Assembly: GCA_046728175.1 (NCBI GenBank)
Contig: JBKPEA010000049.1
Location: 8,597-72,596, forward strand
Length of the DNA: 64,000 bases
Source: JAFAHS01 sp046728175
GTDB lineage: Bacteria; Desulfobacterota; Binatia; Binatales; Binataceae
Direction of reading: 5' to 3'
Positions 56,186-64,000 of this stretch are shown here, piece after piece (the first letter of the stretch is position 1; the number at the start of each line of letters is the position of its first letter). A program made the position numbers and the translations under genes. The notes beneath the pieces are model-generated. The model saw only the letters and a list, made by a program, of their open reading frames with translations. It did no database searches and was not told the DNA's origin.

Positions 56186-57001
56186 TCAGTTCCCTGATAC
56201 CGACGGCACGTTCATTCCGTAGGCTACTTTCAAATCGTCACCCTGGAATGGATAAACGTGAACCATCCAGCCAAACGCCAGCGGAATGAAACTACCGCCA
56301 GCGCCCTCGCACGAGGCCAAGTCGTGAATCTTGCCTTCAAATCCGAAGCGCCCGTCGGCCATGAAGCCAACCCGATGGTCCAGATCGAGCGCTTCAGGAT
56401 TCGCCGCGACCGGGAGGGTGCCCGCCAGATCGGTTCGATCCGCGCCGATCTTGTCGTGCAGCAAGTCCGTCAGGGTGATTCCCCTGGGCAGACAGATATC
56501 AACGTGCTCGTGCCACCGCGCGACACTTAAGGGTACGAGGGCGTTGAGCTGATCGCGGGTATAATATGCGGGCGCGCTATACATCGCGCCCACCAGTACG
56601 TAATCGTCCTCGCCCTTCTTGACGTAAAGCAGAGCACCCGGGCGTTCGGGATCGAAAAGACCCCGATATTCCCGGATGGAAGCGTCATAGTCCGTGAAGT
56701 GATAAACCTCCTGCGGCACCGACGGCAGAAAGATTCGAAATCCCTGGACGAGTGCCGCCCGGTAGTCGCGATAAGGGGCCAGCGCGCGCCGCAAGGTTAC
56801 GAGCAGCGTCCGGGCGCGCTCGTCATCCTGCGGTGTCTGCGGACGCAGATCCGTCATCCTCATGTGCTCGCTCATGTGCATGTGCGAGCCCATCGCGTTG
56901 GGGGCGCTGCTCAGATTGCCCATCGCGCTCATGTCGTGAGCGAACGCGGGCGCTGCAGCCGTCAGTAGTATCACCAGGCCCGCACAGCTGATGTTCCTCA
57001 T
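56186..57001 (-). CDS. Secreted hypothetical protein with Met/His-rich N-terminus
   Basis: A 271-residue exported protein: signal MRNISCAGLVILLTAAAPAF, then AHDMSAMGNLSS and AMGSHMHMSEHMRM, an array of Met and His that could bind copper or another metal. The folded part has VQGFRIFLPSVPQEVYHFTD, YYTRDQLNALVPLSVARWHE-HVD and GRFGFEGKIHDLASCEGAGG. I chose ATG 57001 because ggagc lies eight bases upstream. The family is not recognised by name. Confidence 0.75.
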   Translation of the reverse strand: MRNISCAGLVILLTAAAPAFAHDMSAMGNLSSAPNAMGSHMHMSEHMRMTDLRPQTPQDDERARTLLVTLRRALAPYRDYRAALVQGFRIFLPSVPQEVYHFTDYDASIREYRGLFDPERPGALLYVKKGEDDYVLVGAMYSAPAYYTRDQLNALVPLSVARWHEHVDICLPRGITLTDLLHDKIGADRTDLAGTLPVAANPEALDLDHRVGFMADGRFGFEGKIHDLASCEGAGGSFIPLAFGWMVHVYPFQGDDLKVAYGMNVPSVSGN

Positions 57002-57018
57002 CTGAAGCTCCGTGTAGC

Positions 57019-57843
57019 TCACCTCGTTTTGTGATCCGGACGCAGGCGCACATGCGTCAGCGAGGGCAGTTCGCGGCGTACACGCTCCTGGTATTCGAGA
57101 TCGATCGGTGCAACTACCACTCCTTCCTGGTCGGCGGCACGCGCCAGCACCCGTCCCCAGGGATCGACGATCATCGAATTACCGTAATCGCTGAAACCAT
57201 GGGCGTTTGGCCCGAATTGTGCCGGTGCGACTATGTACACCTGGTTCTCAATCGCACGCGCGCGCAGCAAAGCCTCCCAATGAGCTTCGCCGGTTGGGAA
57301 AGTGAACGCGCTGGGCACCGTGATTATCTGTGCACCGCCGAACACCAGGGAGCGGTACAATTCGGGGAACCGGATGTCGTAACAAACGGTAAGGCCGATC
57401 TGGCCGATCGCAGTCGAGACGCTAACGACCTCGGTGCCCGCCAGCTTCGCATCCGATTCGCGGATCGTGACCCGTCCGGGAAGGTCGACATCAAACAGAT
57501 GAATCTTTCGATATACCCCCAACAGCGAGCCATCCGGGCCGAACAGCGTCGACGTGTTGTAATTGCACGGCTGACCTTCGGCAAGCTCGGTGATTGATCC
57601 CGCAACCAGGTGGATGCGGAGATCGCGTGCCAACGCTGCCATGCGCCCGAGCGACTCGCCGGCGAGCGATTCGGCCGCGGCACGTTCATCGGCCCGCCTG
57701 CCGCGCCAGTTGAAAACCTCGGGCAGCGCCACCAGGTTTGCGCCCCGTGCCGCCGCCAGACGCACCAGGCGTTCCGCGCGCTCAAGATTCGCGCTCTTGT
57801 CCGGCCCGGCGGACACCTGGATCGCAGCAGCGAGGTAAGTCAT
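57019..57843 (-). CDS. Carbon-nitrogen hydrolase (Nit2/NitR-like amidase)
   Basis: A 274-residue member of the nitrilase superfamily with the Glu-Lys-Cys triad visible: Glu42 (LVALPEVFNW), Lys113 (GVYRKIHLFDVDLPG) and Cys154 (GLTVCYDIRFPELYR). The RFPELYR context is that of deaminated-glutathione amidase / omega-amidase. aggggaacc precedes the ATG. It ends four bases from a GTG of the downstream frame, but the downstream gene more likely starts at ATG 57001. Confidence 0.92.
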   Translation of the reverse strand: MTYLAAAIQVSAGPDKSANLERAERLVRLAAARGANLVALPEVFNWRGRRADERAAAESLAGESLGRMAALARDLRIHLVAGSITELAEGQPCNYNTSTLFGPDGSLLGVYRKIHLFDVDLPGRVTIRESDAKLAGTEVVSVSTAIGQIGLTVCYDIRFPELYRSLVFGGAQIITVPSAFTFPTGEAHWEALLRARAIENQVYIVAPAQFGPNAHGFSDYGNSMIVDPWGRVLARAADQEGVVVAPIDLEYQERVRRELPSLTHVRLRPDHKTR

Positions 57844-58011
57844 CGAGCGGTTCCCCTGAACAAGTTGCTTACTTACGGCTCCGCATCAAACCGTGAGTAA
57901 TGGTGTCATAGAAGCTCACTCTGAGAAATGCTGAATCTACCCCAAAGCGAGGTTTCGCCTATCTTGAGCGACCGCCACGTCGGACCCGAGAGCGATAGAT
58001 TCGACTTCATC

Positions 58012-58338
58012 TCAGTACCGAGGAACCGCAGGATCTGCGGCGACCGACCATGCATCGATCCCACCGGTTAAATTGATCGCACGTTGAAAACCCATCCGCG
58101 CTAGGTAAATCGCTACCTGCGCGCTCCGGATCCCATGATGACAGACGATTATCGTCTCGCGATCCGGATCGAGTTCGGACATACGCGCTGGAATCTCGCC
58201 CATCGGGATATTGGTCGCATCGGGAAACGCGGCGAGCGCCACTTCCTCAGGTTCGCGCACGTCCAGGATAAATGGCCGCTCGCCCCGATCGATCCGTGCC
58301 TTCAGGTCGACGGGTCTGATTTCATCGACAGCGGACAT
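58012..58338 (-). CDS. Single-domain rhodanese
   Basis: A 108-residue sulfurtransferase-like protein. LDVREPEEVALAAFPDATNI is the CH2A box, and the active loop IVCHHGIRSAQVAIYLARMG contains Cys65, in a form common to rhodaneses linked to molybdopterin or thiosulfate handling. It closes LTGGIDAWSVAADPAVPRY. It stands between a nitrilase and a secreted protein gene. Confidence 0.9.
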   Translation of the reverse strand: MSAVDEIRPVDLKARIDRGERPFILDVREPEEVALAAFPDATNIPMGEIPARMSELDPDRETIIVCHHGIRSAQVAIYLARMGFQRAINLTGGIDAWSVAADPAVPRY

Positions 58339-58373
58339 GCGCCGATGATTACATCCCTGCTGCGGCCGCGACG

Positions 58374-58898
58374 CTACTGGACGATAGCGTCCGGGTAGAG
58401 TTCTACCTTCGCGAAATTCGGCAGCATCGGTGTGGGGATCGAAAATGTGAACTGATCGCTGCTGCCCGGAAGGAGCGGATCGAAATGAGGCGTTTCGCTG
58501 AGAAGACGTCTCACGTCTTCATCCTCGCCCAGGCTGGCGGCCTTCATATTGTAGATGGTCTCAGCGTGGAGGATTTTTCCCTTGGCATCTTCGAAACTGA
58601 TGACCATCCGCACGTAGCTGACCGGATGTGCTGTGATGTTGGTCACATCGCCGGCGACCACCAGGTTGGGCGGCATGCAACACGACCGCATTATGGAATC
58701 CTTGGTAATTACGACCTTTACGTCCTTGGAAGGGACCACCTTGGTGGCCGGATGATCATAGTAGGCCTTGCGCAGAGCGTCCTGCCTGGCCGTCTCCGAG
58801 TCCTGAAGCGGCACTTGTGCGCCCGCGAAAGCAATACTCGCAAGTCCAGCTCCGAGCGCCAGTATCGCAGCCACAGTGGCGAGTTTCTTCATGGTCAC
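58374..58898 (-). CDS. Secreted protein of unknown function
   Basis: A 174-residue protein with a cleavable signal (MKKLATVAAILALGAGLASI, then AFAG). The mature part contains SCC in IMRSCCMPPNLVVAGDVTNI and a beta-sandwich-like stretch VSYVRMVISFEDAKGKILHA, similar to FxLYD-type domains. ATG at the second Met is as likely a start as the first. Family unnamed. Confidence 0.7.
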   Translation of the reverse strand: MTMKKLATVAAILALGAGLASIAFAGAQVPLQDSETARQDALRKAYYDHPATKVVPSKDVKVVITKDSIMRSCCMPPNLVVAGDVTNITAHPVSYVRMVISFEDAKGKILHAETIYNMKAASLGEDEDVRRLLSETPHFDPLLPGSSDQFTFSIPTPMLPNFAKVELYPDAIVQ

Positions 58899-58956
58899 CC
58901 TGTGTTTAAATCTAGGTCGGCATTATCAGGAATGTCAACGTGATATTAATCAAAGC

Positions 58957-59436
58957 GTGGCACTACCGATTAACCCATCGAAGGACGGGAATTTCATGGC
59001 GATTGCGCTCGAGGAAGCGCTAAAGGGCGCCGAGGAGGGGGAGGTCCCGGTGGGGGCAGTCGCGGTCGTCGGTGCCCAGATTGTGGCACGTGCTCACAAT
59101 CGACCCATCGCCCTCGTTGACCCCACCGCACACGCTGAAATTCTTGCATTGCGCCAGGCTGCCCGCGCTGCCCACACATATCGCCTAACCGAAGTCACCT
59201 TATACGCGACACTGGAGCCATGCGTTATGTGCGTGGGCGCGATGGTCAATGCCCGGGTGGGGCGGCTGGTCTACGGCGCCCGCGATGAGAAGGCCGGTGC
59301 GCTGGGTTCGGTTTATGACATTGGGCGCAACGGTGTGCTGAATCATCGCATCGAAGTCACCCCCGGCGTGTTGGCGACCGAATGCGCCCGGCTGTTGCAG
59401 GAGTTCTTTCAGTCGGCGCGGGGCCGATCGGCTTGA
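58957..59436 (+). CDS. tadA: tRNA-specific adenosine deaminase
   Basis: Converts A34 to inosine in tRNA-Arg(ACG). The Zn site is HAE in TAHAEILALRQAARAAHTYR and PCVMCVGAMVNA. Other marks are MAIALEEALKGAEEGEVPVG and GRLVYGARDEKAGALGSVYD. GTG 58957 gives the family's N-terminal helix (GNFMAIALEEA); ATG 58996 is a shorter alternative. The gene is divergent from the secreted protein gene. Confidence 0.94.
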   Translation: MALPINPSKDGNFMAIALEEALKGAEEGEVPVGAVAVVGAQIVARAHNRPIALVDPTAHAEILALRQAARAAHTYRLTEVTLYATLEPCVMCVGAMVNARVGRLVYGARDEKAGALGSVYDIGRNGVLNHRIEVTPGVLATECARLLQEFFQSARGRSA

Positions 59437-59485
59437 CCGCAGGAGCCGGTCCCGGTCTGATGGGTGTTAGAAATCAGGAACTCGG

Positions 59486-60613
59486 ATGGATCAGCGCCTG
59501 GACTACGTAATCGATTGCGACTCTCACGTGATGGAACCGCCCGACCTCTGGGAGAAATACATCGAGCCGCGGTTTCGCGAACGTGCGATTCGGATTGCGA
59601 CCGACGCGGACGGTTTCGAAACGCTGCTGATCGACAACCAGCCGCTGCTCAGGGGGGTTCTGGCCGGACTAGGCGGCGCCAATCTGCCGCGCCAATCGTT
59701 GTTCGTACCCGGCCGGGTCAGATACGCGGAGGGGTGCCCACCGGCGAGCTACTTGCCCGAGGAACGCGTCAGGCTGCTGGACGAATGGGGCGTCGATGCG
59801 GGCGTGCTGTTTCCGACCGTCGGAATTCTGTGGGATGTCCCGGAAAACGATCTCGCTTCCGCCTATGCTCGCGCCTATAACGACTGGATCCATGACTTTG
59901 CATCGGCTGCGCGCGGCCGTGTGATTCCGATTGCGCATCTGGCCTTACAGGATCCGGTCGCCGCGCTCGGCGAGTTGCGTCGCTGCCTGAAGCTTGGCTT
60001 CAAAGGAATCTTCCTGGCGCCCGAGCCGATCAACGGACGCCGCTTTTCACATCCCGATTTCGACCCGATCTGGCGCGAGTGCGAGGAAGCGCAGATCCCC
60101 GTTTGTCTGCACGTGATTGTCCGCTTCAACCGCGGACCGGGTCTGTTGGGGAATTTCTACCAGCCCGGTGATTTTCGCGCCGTCTATGGCTTCGCGCTCG
60201 GGGGATTCGCGCAGGTCGTGCCGGCCGTCATGACGATGGTGGCCGACGGACTCTTCGATCGCTTTGCTCGGCTCAAGGTTCTGTGCGTCGAGGCGGGATG
60301 TGGATGGGCACCGTACATCATGGACCGGATGGATCAGAAGTACGAGTTGCTCGGATGGAGCTTCCCAACCAGGCTGAAGCCCTCCGACTATTTCCGGCGC
60401 AACATTTGGGTAGTCGCGGAGCCCCAGGAACGAACCATCGGGTCGGTGATGGATTTACTCGGTGAAGACCGGGTGTTGTGGGGTTCGGATTTTCCGCATA
60501 TTGATTCCAATCTCGAGGCGTCGCAACTGATTCGTGCCAGCGCCGACGCCCTGAGCCGGGACCGCCAGCGTAAACTGCTCGGCGCCAATGCGCGATCAGT
60601 TTTTCCGCTGTGA
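59486..60613 (+). CDS. Amidohydrolase-2 family TIM-barrel metal-dependent hydrolase
   Basis: A 375-residue hydrolase or decarboxylase of the amidohydrolase superfamily. The metal HxH position is replaced by the DSHVMEP form (IDCDSHVMEPPDLWEKY), further ligands are in VCLHVIVRF and the Asp in LWGSDFPHIDSNLE. Members include ACMS decarboxylase-like enzymes. An agga site lies ahead of the ATG. Large expansions of this family occur in Binatota-like soil lineages. The substrate is not deducible. It is followed by a small zinc-ribbon protein. Confidence 0.9.
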   Translation: MDQRLDYVIDCDSHVMEPPDLWEKYIEPRFRERAIRIATDADGFETLLIDNQPLLRGVLAGLGGANLPRQSLFVPGRVRYAEGCPPASYLPEERVRLLDEWGVDAGVLFPTVGILWDVPENDLASAYARAYNDWIHDFASAARGRVIPIAHLALQDPVAALGELRRCLKLGFKGIFLAPEPINGRRFSHPDFDPIWRECEEAQIPVCLHVIVRFNRGPGLLGNFYQPGDFRAVYGFALGGFAQVVPAVMTMVADGLFDRFARLKVLCVEAGCGWAPYIMDRMDQKYELLGWSFPTRLKPSDYFRRNIWVVAEPQERTIGSVMDLLGEDRVLWGSDFPHIDSNLEASQLIRASADALSRDRQRKLLGANARSVFPL

Positions 60614-60641
60614 GTCCTTTTTTACATCCCAAGGACCGCGA

Positions 60642-60845
60642 ATGGCGAGTGAGAAAGCCAAAGAGAACAAGGCTCTGATCGCCACCTGTGTGGCGTGCAA
60701 CAAGGCGGTTTCGACCGAAACCGCCGTCAGCCTGACGGGAATCGAGGACGGGCGCCGCAAACCTTTCGTCGTTTGCCTTCCGTGTGCGAACCAAGGTTGG
60801 CGTCCCCCGGGATTCGCGGGCGTTTACACGGTACGCTCGGGATAG
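60642..60845 (+). CDS. Small CxxC zinc-ribbon-like protein
   Basis: A 67-residue protein with two CxxC pairs (TCVACNK and VCLPCAN) about 30 residues apart, a plausible Zn-binding knuckle, and a closing GWRPPGFAGVYTVRSG. It starts 29 bases after the amidohydrolase stop on the same strand and may be its partner. No named family. Confidence 0.65.
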   Translation: MASEKAKENKALIATCVACNKAVSTETAVSLTGIEDGRRKPFVVCLPCANQGWRPPGFAGVYTVRSG

Positions 60846-61183
60846 AAAACGCGTCCCTTCTAGGCAGGGCGTGTCAACTACCTGGGCGTGCTTGCTCGCC
60901 GCCGAGCGAACTTACCTCATATCTGCGCAAGTCGTGCTCGATAGCCGAGAAAACCACTTGGGCCCCGGTGAGCGGAAATGCTCTTGCTCGACGAGCTGCA
61001 ATCAACGGCTACGGCCGGCGAGCTCCCGCTATCTCTCCGCGCAAAAGGACAATGACGCTGCGAGAGTGCGGTTGCAGGATTTCAATCCGACTTTGAGCTG
61101 CTCTCTTTTCTAGTCCGCGCAACGATCAGGTTGGGTCGCAGTCGAGGCAACGGTTGGGGACCGACCCAACAACCCCCACCGCG
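60846..61183. other. Intergenic stretch
   Basis: No supported gene; convergent end of the CoA-transferase gene and the zinc-ribbon gene. A terminator for one or both is expected but none is clear. Confidence 0.4.
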
Positions 61184-62524
61184 CTAAAAATTGTACATCC
61201 GTCTGGCTTGTTCCCGCAGCGCAGAGCGGAAATCCGGATGCGCAATCGCGATCAACTCGTTGGCTCGATCGCGAAGCGTTTTCCCCTTGAGCGATGCGAT
61301 CCCATACTCGGTCGCCACATAGTGCACGAAGGTGCGCGGCGCGGTGAGCACGCTGCCGGGCGCCAGGCTCGAGACAATCCGCGAGACCCACTGGCCCTTA
61401 ACCATCGAACTCGAAGGAGTGACCAGGATAGTCTTGCCACCCGCGAGACATGCACCGACCACGAAGGCGGTCTGCCCGCCCGTCCCCGTATACATCGTCG
61501 GTCCGATCGATTCGCTGTCCGCTTGCCCGGTGAGATCAACCGACAGAGCATTATTGATTGAAATCAGTCCTTCTTCGCGCGCGATGGTGCGGATGTCGTC
61601 GGTGAAATTGAAGTCGTAAAGCTGAAAGCGCGGGTTGCCATCGATATATTCCAATTGCTCGCGGGGCGTCAGCGGCGCGATACCGCTCCCCACCACCAGC
61701 CCAGGGAACAACTTCTTGTATTTTCCGGTAAGCACCCCATCGCGCACCAGCGGTGCCGCATGATGCGGGATGATCTCGGTTTGCATCCCGAGGTCGTGGT
61801 GGTTTGCGAAGTGTGACATGATCGCACCCGACATCGAACCGACGCCGATCTGAATCGACGCGCGATCCGGCACCAGCTCCTTGGCAACCATCGCGCAGAC
61901 GGTATCGATTACCTTTTGCTCCTCCTCCGCGGGCCGCGGCAGAGCGATCTCCGGCAGCGTGATCGTGCGCTCGACGAACCAATCGACTTCCGAGATGTGA
62001 ATCTGGTTGTCACCGCCGACCCGGATGAAGTTCGAGTCGAGCTCCGCGATCACCAGGTCGGCGTTGCGCGCCAGCAGCTTCGACATGATCTGCACTTCGC
62101 CGAAATTCAGGTAGCCGTCCCGGTCGGGCGGCGACACCGCCATGATGTAGACGTTGAAGTTCTCCATCGAAGGAGGCAAATGACCATCCCGGTAATAAGC
62201 GACCGGAGCAAAATCCGCTCGCCCGGCCGCGTACAGATTGCGGTCGTATGGCGAAACGTAGTGCGATTGGAGATGGAACCGTTCGCCCAGACCGGGCAGG
62301 TTCCAATCGAATGCGGCGGCGCTGTGGTAGATGAGGACGTCCTCGGTCTCCATCAACCGTCCGGCCAGCGCGGTACACAGCATCAGGGGCGTTGCCTGCG
62401 CGATCGACAGGCAAACCCGATCACCTGATTTAACGTGCGAGACGGCCTCGTCGGGCTGGATCAGGCGCGCCCCCAACTGCGCGCGCCAGTCTGGCGTGTG
62501 ATTATTCCGCGGCGCGGTCGCCAT
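61184..62524 (-). CDS. Acetyl-CoA hydrolase / 4-hydroxybutyrate CoA-transferase family
   Basis: A 446-residue CoA-transferase. Family marks: LIQPDEAVSHVKSGDRVCLS, IQIGVGSMSGAIMSHFANHH, LISINNALSVDLTGQADSES, YTGTGGQTAFVVGACLAGGK, PRTFVHYVATEYGIASLKGK and IAIAHPDFRSALREQARRMY. These are the motifs of the AbfT / Cat1 class, which transfers CoA between carboxylic acids. Its ATG overlaps the stop of the diiron gene (TAATG), so the two are translationally coupled. Confidence 0.92.
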   Translation of the reverse strand: MATAPRNNHTPDWRAQLGARLIQPDEAVSHVKSGDRVCLSIAQATPLMLCTALAGRLMETEDVLIYHSAAAFDWNLPGLGERFHLQSHYVSPYDRNLYAAGRADFAPVAYYRDGHLPPSMENFNVYIMAVSPPDRDGYLNFGEVQIMSKLLARNADLVIAELDSNFIRVGGDNQIHISEVDWFVERTITLPEIALPRPAEEEQKVIDTVCAMVAKELVPDRASIQIGVGSMSGAIMSHFANHHDLGMQTEIIPHHAAPLVRDGVLTGKYKKLFPGLVVGSGIAPLTPREQLEYIDGNPRFQLYDFNFTDDIRTIAREEGLISINNALSVDLTGQADSESIGPTMYTGTGGQTAFVVGACLAGGKTILVTPSSSMVKGQWVSRIVSSLAPGSVLTAPRTFVHYVATEYGIASLKGKTLRDRANELIAIAHPDFRSALREQARRMYNF

Positions 62525-63516
62525 TATGCGGCCGCTGCTGACTGGGTCGGGTCGACGCCCAATTCGCGCAGAAAACCGGCCGTGCGATCGTTGAGCAGGC
62601 CGACCTTCTGCATGTTGGTGACAATGGTCTGATGCATCTCACGGCGGAACAGCTTGCGAAAATAGGCCGCGTCAGCGGAGCTGCGAGCGATCTCCTTGCG
62701 CGCGATACGAATCTCCTCGACCTCCTGCGGACTCATCCCGATGGCTTCGTAGGCTTCCTGCGGGAATTGCCCGGTCAACACCAGGTGAATTGCCTCGCGA
62801 GTGAAATCTTCGAGCTCCCGCATCTCAGACGGGTTGAGAGTCTGGATCGCATCGGGCAGGCTCAGCACCGAAAAACCCATATGGCGTGATTCGTCCGACA
62901 GGATTCGCTTGCAGATCGTGCGTAGCAGCGGATCGAGCGCGGTATCCCCCAGCATCCGAAACAACGAAACCGCGAAAGTCTCGGCGATGAGCTGCAGACC
63001 CACCGTTTTTACGAACCATTTGCCGTGCCCGAGAATGTACTCGAAGACGATGCGGACGTTTTTGGTGATCGGATAGATTTTCCCGCCGCATTTTTCCATC
63101 AGGTAGCGGCTCAGCACTTCGGCATGCCGGGCCTCATCGACCACCTGCGTGGCCTGGAAAAACTTCGCGTCGTTGCCGGGAACCATGTTGACCAATTGGC
63201 TGCATGCGAGCATCGCACCTTCTTCACCATGCAGGAGCTGCGAAAGACGCCAGCAGGAAAATTCGACATTGAGTTCGGCAAAGCGTTTGGGGCCGAGACG
63301 ATTCAGCGTATTGGTGCCGTGCCCATCGACCAGTTCGTTGGCGAAAATGCCACGATCGAGGTCGACCGTCTGGGTCCAATCGATGTCGCGCGCGGCGTTC
63401 CACTGATCGCGCTTCGCGTTTTCGTACAGGCGGCGAAGATCGGGGGCTTCGGAAATGTATGAACGCTGGAAAATCGTTTCAAGGGTCGTGGGGATTCGCT
63501 CCGCTGTCTCAGCCAT
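62524..63516 (-). CDS. Ferritin-like diiron oxygenase (AurF / R2-like)
   Basis: A 330-residue helical diiron protein. Ligand motifs appear in order: LLHGEEGAMLACSQL, VVDEARHAEVLSRYL, LIAETFAVSLFRML and ILSDESRHMGFSVL, i.e. two E/DExxH repeats with extra Glu residues. This is the layout of R2-like and AurF-type oxygenases. I chose ATG 63516 because GGAGG lies about nine bases upstream; the longer open frame has no domain. It is the upstream gene of a coupled pair with a CoA-transferase, so it may act on a CoA-bound or carboxylic acid substrate. Confidence 0.88.
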   Translation of the reverse strand: MAETAERIPTTLETIFQRSYISEAPDLRRLYENAKRDQWNAARDIDWTQTVDLDRGIFANELVDGHGTNTLNRLGPKRFAELNVEFSCWRLSQLLHGEEGAMLACSQLVNMVPGNDAKFFQATQVVDEARHAEVLSRYLMEKCGGKIYPITKNVRIVFEYILGHGKWFVKTVGLQLIAETFAVSLFRMLGDTALDPLLRTICKRILSDESRHMGFSVLSLPDAIQTLNPSEMRELEDFTREAIHLVLTGQFPQEAYEAIGMSPQEVEEIRIARKEIARSSADAAYFRKLFRREMHQTIVTNMQKVGLLNDRTAGFLRELGVDPTQSAAAA

Positions 63517-63942
63517 GTGATGATTCCTCCGCCGGTGCAGCCAGTACTGAGTGAAACTAGCAAATTTGAGCAAGTCACGAAAACCTGCCGATCGGTCGGT
63601 TGTTGCTCGTGCCACGCTCCGGCCCAATCGCGCGGGCAGAAGAAGGCGGGGTATGGTGGCGGCGCAGTTTGGCCATTCGAATTGGCGCATGGGTCGTACC
63701 AGGCACAGCATGCTCTGGAAGCCGAACGTCGTTTCGACTTTGTTCCTCCACGATTTGCTCTCGCTGTCCCCGTTGGTAGCCAATGAGGATCGGCGACCTC
63801 GAGAGCAGGAATGGTTGCGACCATTGGATCGAGCGACCGCTCCGCATGTCGCGCCGCGAAGCGAACCCTTGTGCGGTCGTGGGATGCTCGCGATTTCTTT
63901 TCCTTGACTGTGTACCTGCAAACGTAAATGCTGACCGGTTAC
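63517..63942. other. Intergenic stretch
   Basis: Promoter side of the diiron gene and approach to tRNA-Ser; no supported gene. Confidence 0.4.
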
Positions 63943-64000
63943 GGAGAGGTTCGGGAGTCTGGTTTAACCGGCGTGACTCGAAATCACGTGAGCCCTCGTG
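63943..64000 (+). tRNA. tRNA-Ser(CGA), cut by window end
   Basis: The 5' part ggagagg of the acceptor stem, a D-arm (cgg ... ccg), a perfect five-pair anticodon stem (cgtga/tcacg) around ctCGAaa, and the start of the class II variable arm are present. The last 40 bases match the tRNA-Ser fragment at 10993-11032 at 38 positions. Confidence 0.9.

Noticed and set aside
10993..64000. A 53-kb genomic island bounded by the two tRNA-Ser repeats
   Set aside because: The interval contains dnaE, prs, rplY, ispE and other core genes, which cannot be island cargo. The left fragment more likely marks an older element on its left side.

Overview
The window is a stretch of a high-GC Gram-negative chromosome. 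The gene order ispE - tRNA-Gln - prs - rplY, together with MlaC-like, GldF/GldG-like ABC, amidohydrolase, CoA-transferase and diiron genes, fits a soil or groundwater bacterium of the delta-proteobacterial / Desulfobacterota / Binatota neighbourhood. That placement is an inference from gene content, with moderate to low confidence at phylum level.

Layout. Positions 1-17 kb are accessory and strongly decayed: a truncated IS256-family transposase, an integrase/excisionase pair, a frameshifted ArsR gene, a broken IS110 element, fragments of a nitronate monooxygenase, a methyltransferase and a membrane protein, a 3' fragment of tRNA-Ser, a complete IS256 element with a second decayed IS end nearby, several very small exported proteins, a CmcJ-like oxygenase and a broken haloacid dehalogenase. 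Intact genes among these are a truncated haemoglobin, a MOSC protein, and a desaturase/RhlE-helicase pair. Positions 17.8-29.8 kb hold metabolic genes: a DUF1646 permease, a cytochrome P450 with a DUF3445 haem demethylase-like partner, phosphoglucomutase divergent from glycogen phosphorylase, an ankyrin gene and a persulfide dioxygenase-rhodanese fusion. At 30.2-32.0 kb lies a broken gene for a secreted thaumatin-like protein.

Positions 32-40.5 kb carry MlaC, peptide deformylase, a four-gene GldA/F/G-DUF4340 ABC operon, and a cobalt-type nitrile hydratase operon (beta-alpha-accessory) whose beta subunit has an unusual basic tail. At 40.7-42.9 kb a segment containing tRNA-Met(CAT) and a small exported-protein gene is duplicated; one tRNA copy is degenerate, and decayed lipoprotein-hydrolase and MscS genes lie between the copies.

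Positions 42.9-64 kb are mostly core: a phosphatase, meaB, ispE, tRNA-Gln, prs, rplY, dnaE, hflX, a CDP-alcohol phosphatidyltransferase, a fatty acid hydroxylase-type membrane protein, an APH-fold kinase interrupted by one in-frame TGA, a nitrilase, a rhodanese, tadA, an amidohydrolase, and a diiron ferritin-like oxygenase translationally coupled to a 4-hydroxybutyrate-type CoA-transferase. The window ends inside a tRNA-Ser(CGA) gene.

Best candidates for something new are the P450-DUF3445 pair, the diiron-CoA-transferase pair, the tailed nitrile hydratase and the thaumatin-like gene. No CRISPR array, prophage or recognisable defence island was seen. Long genes such as dnaE and glgP are intact, so the many broken genes in the accessory zones look like real decay rather than poor sequence quality.
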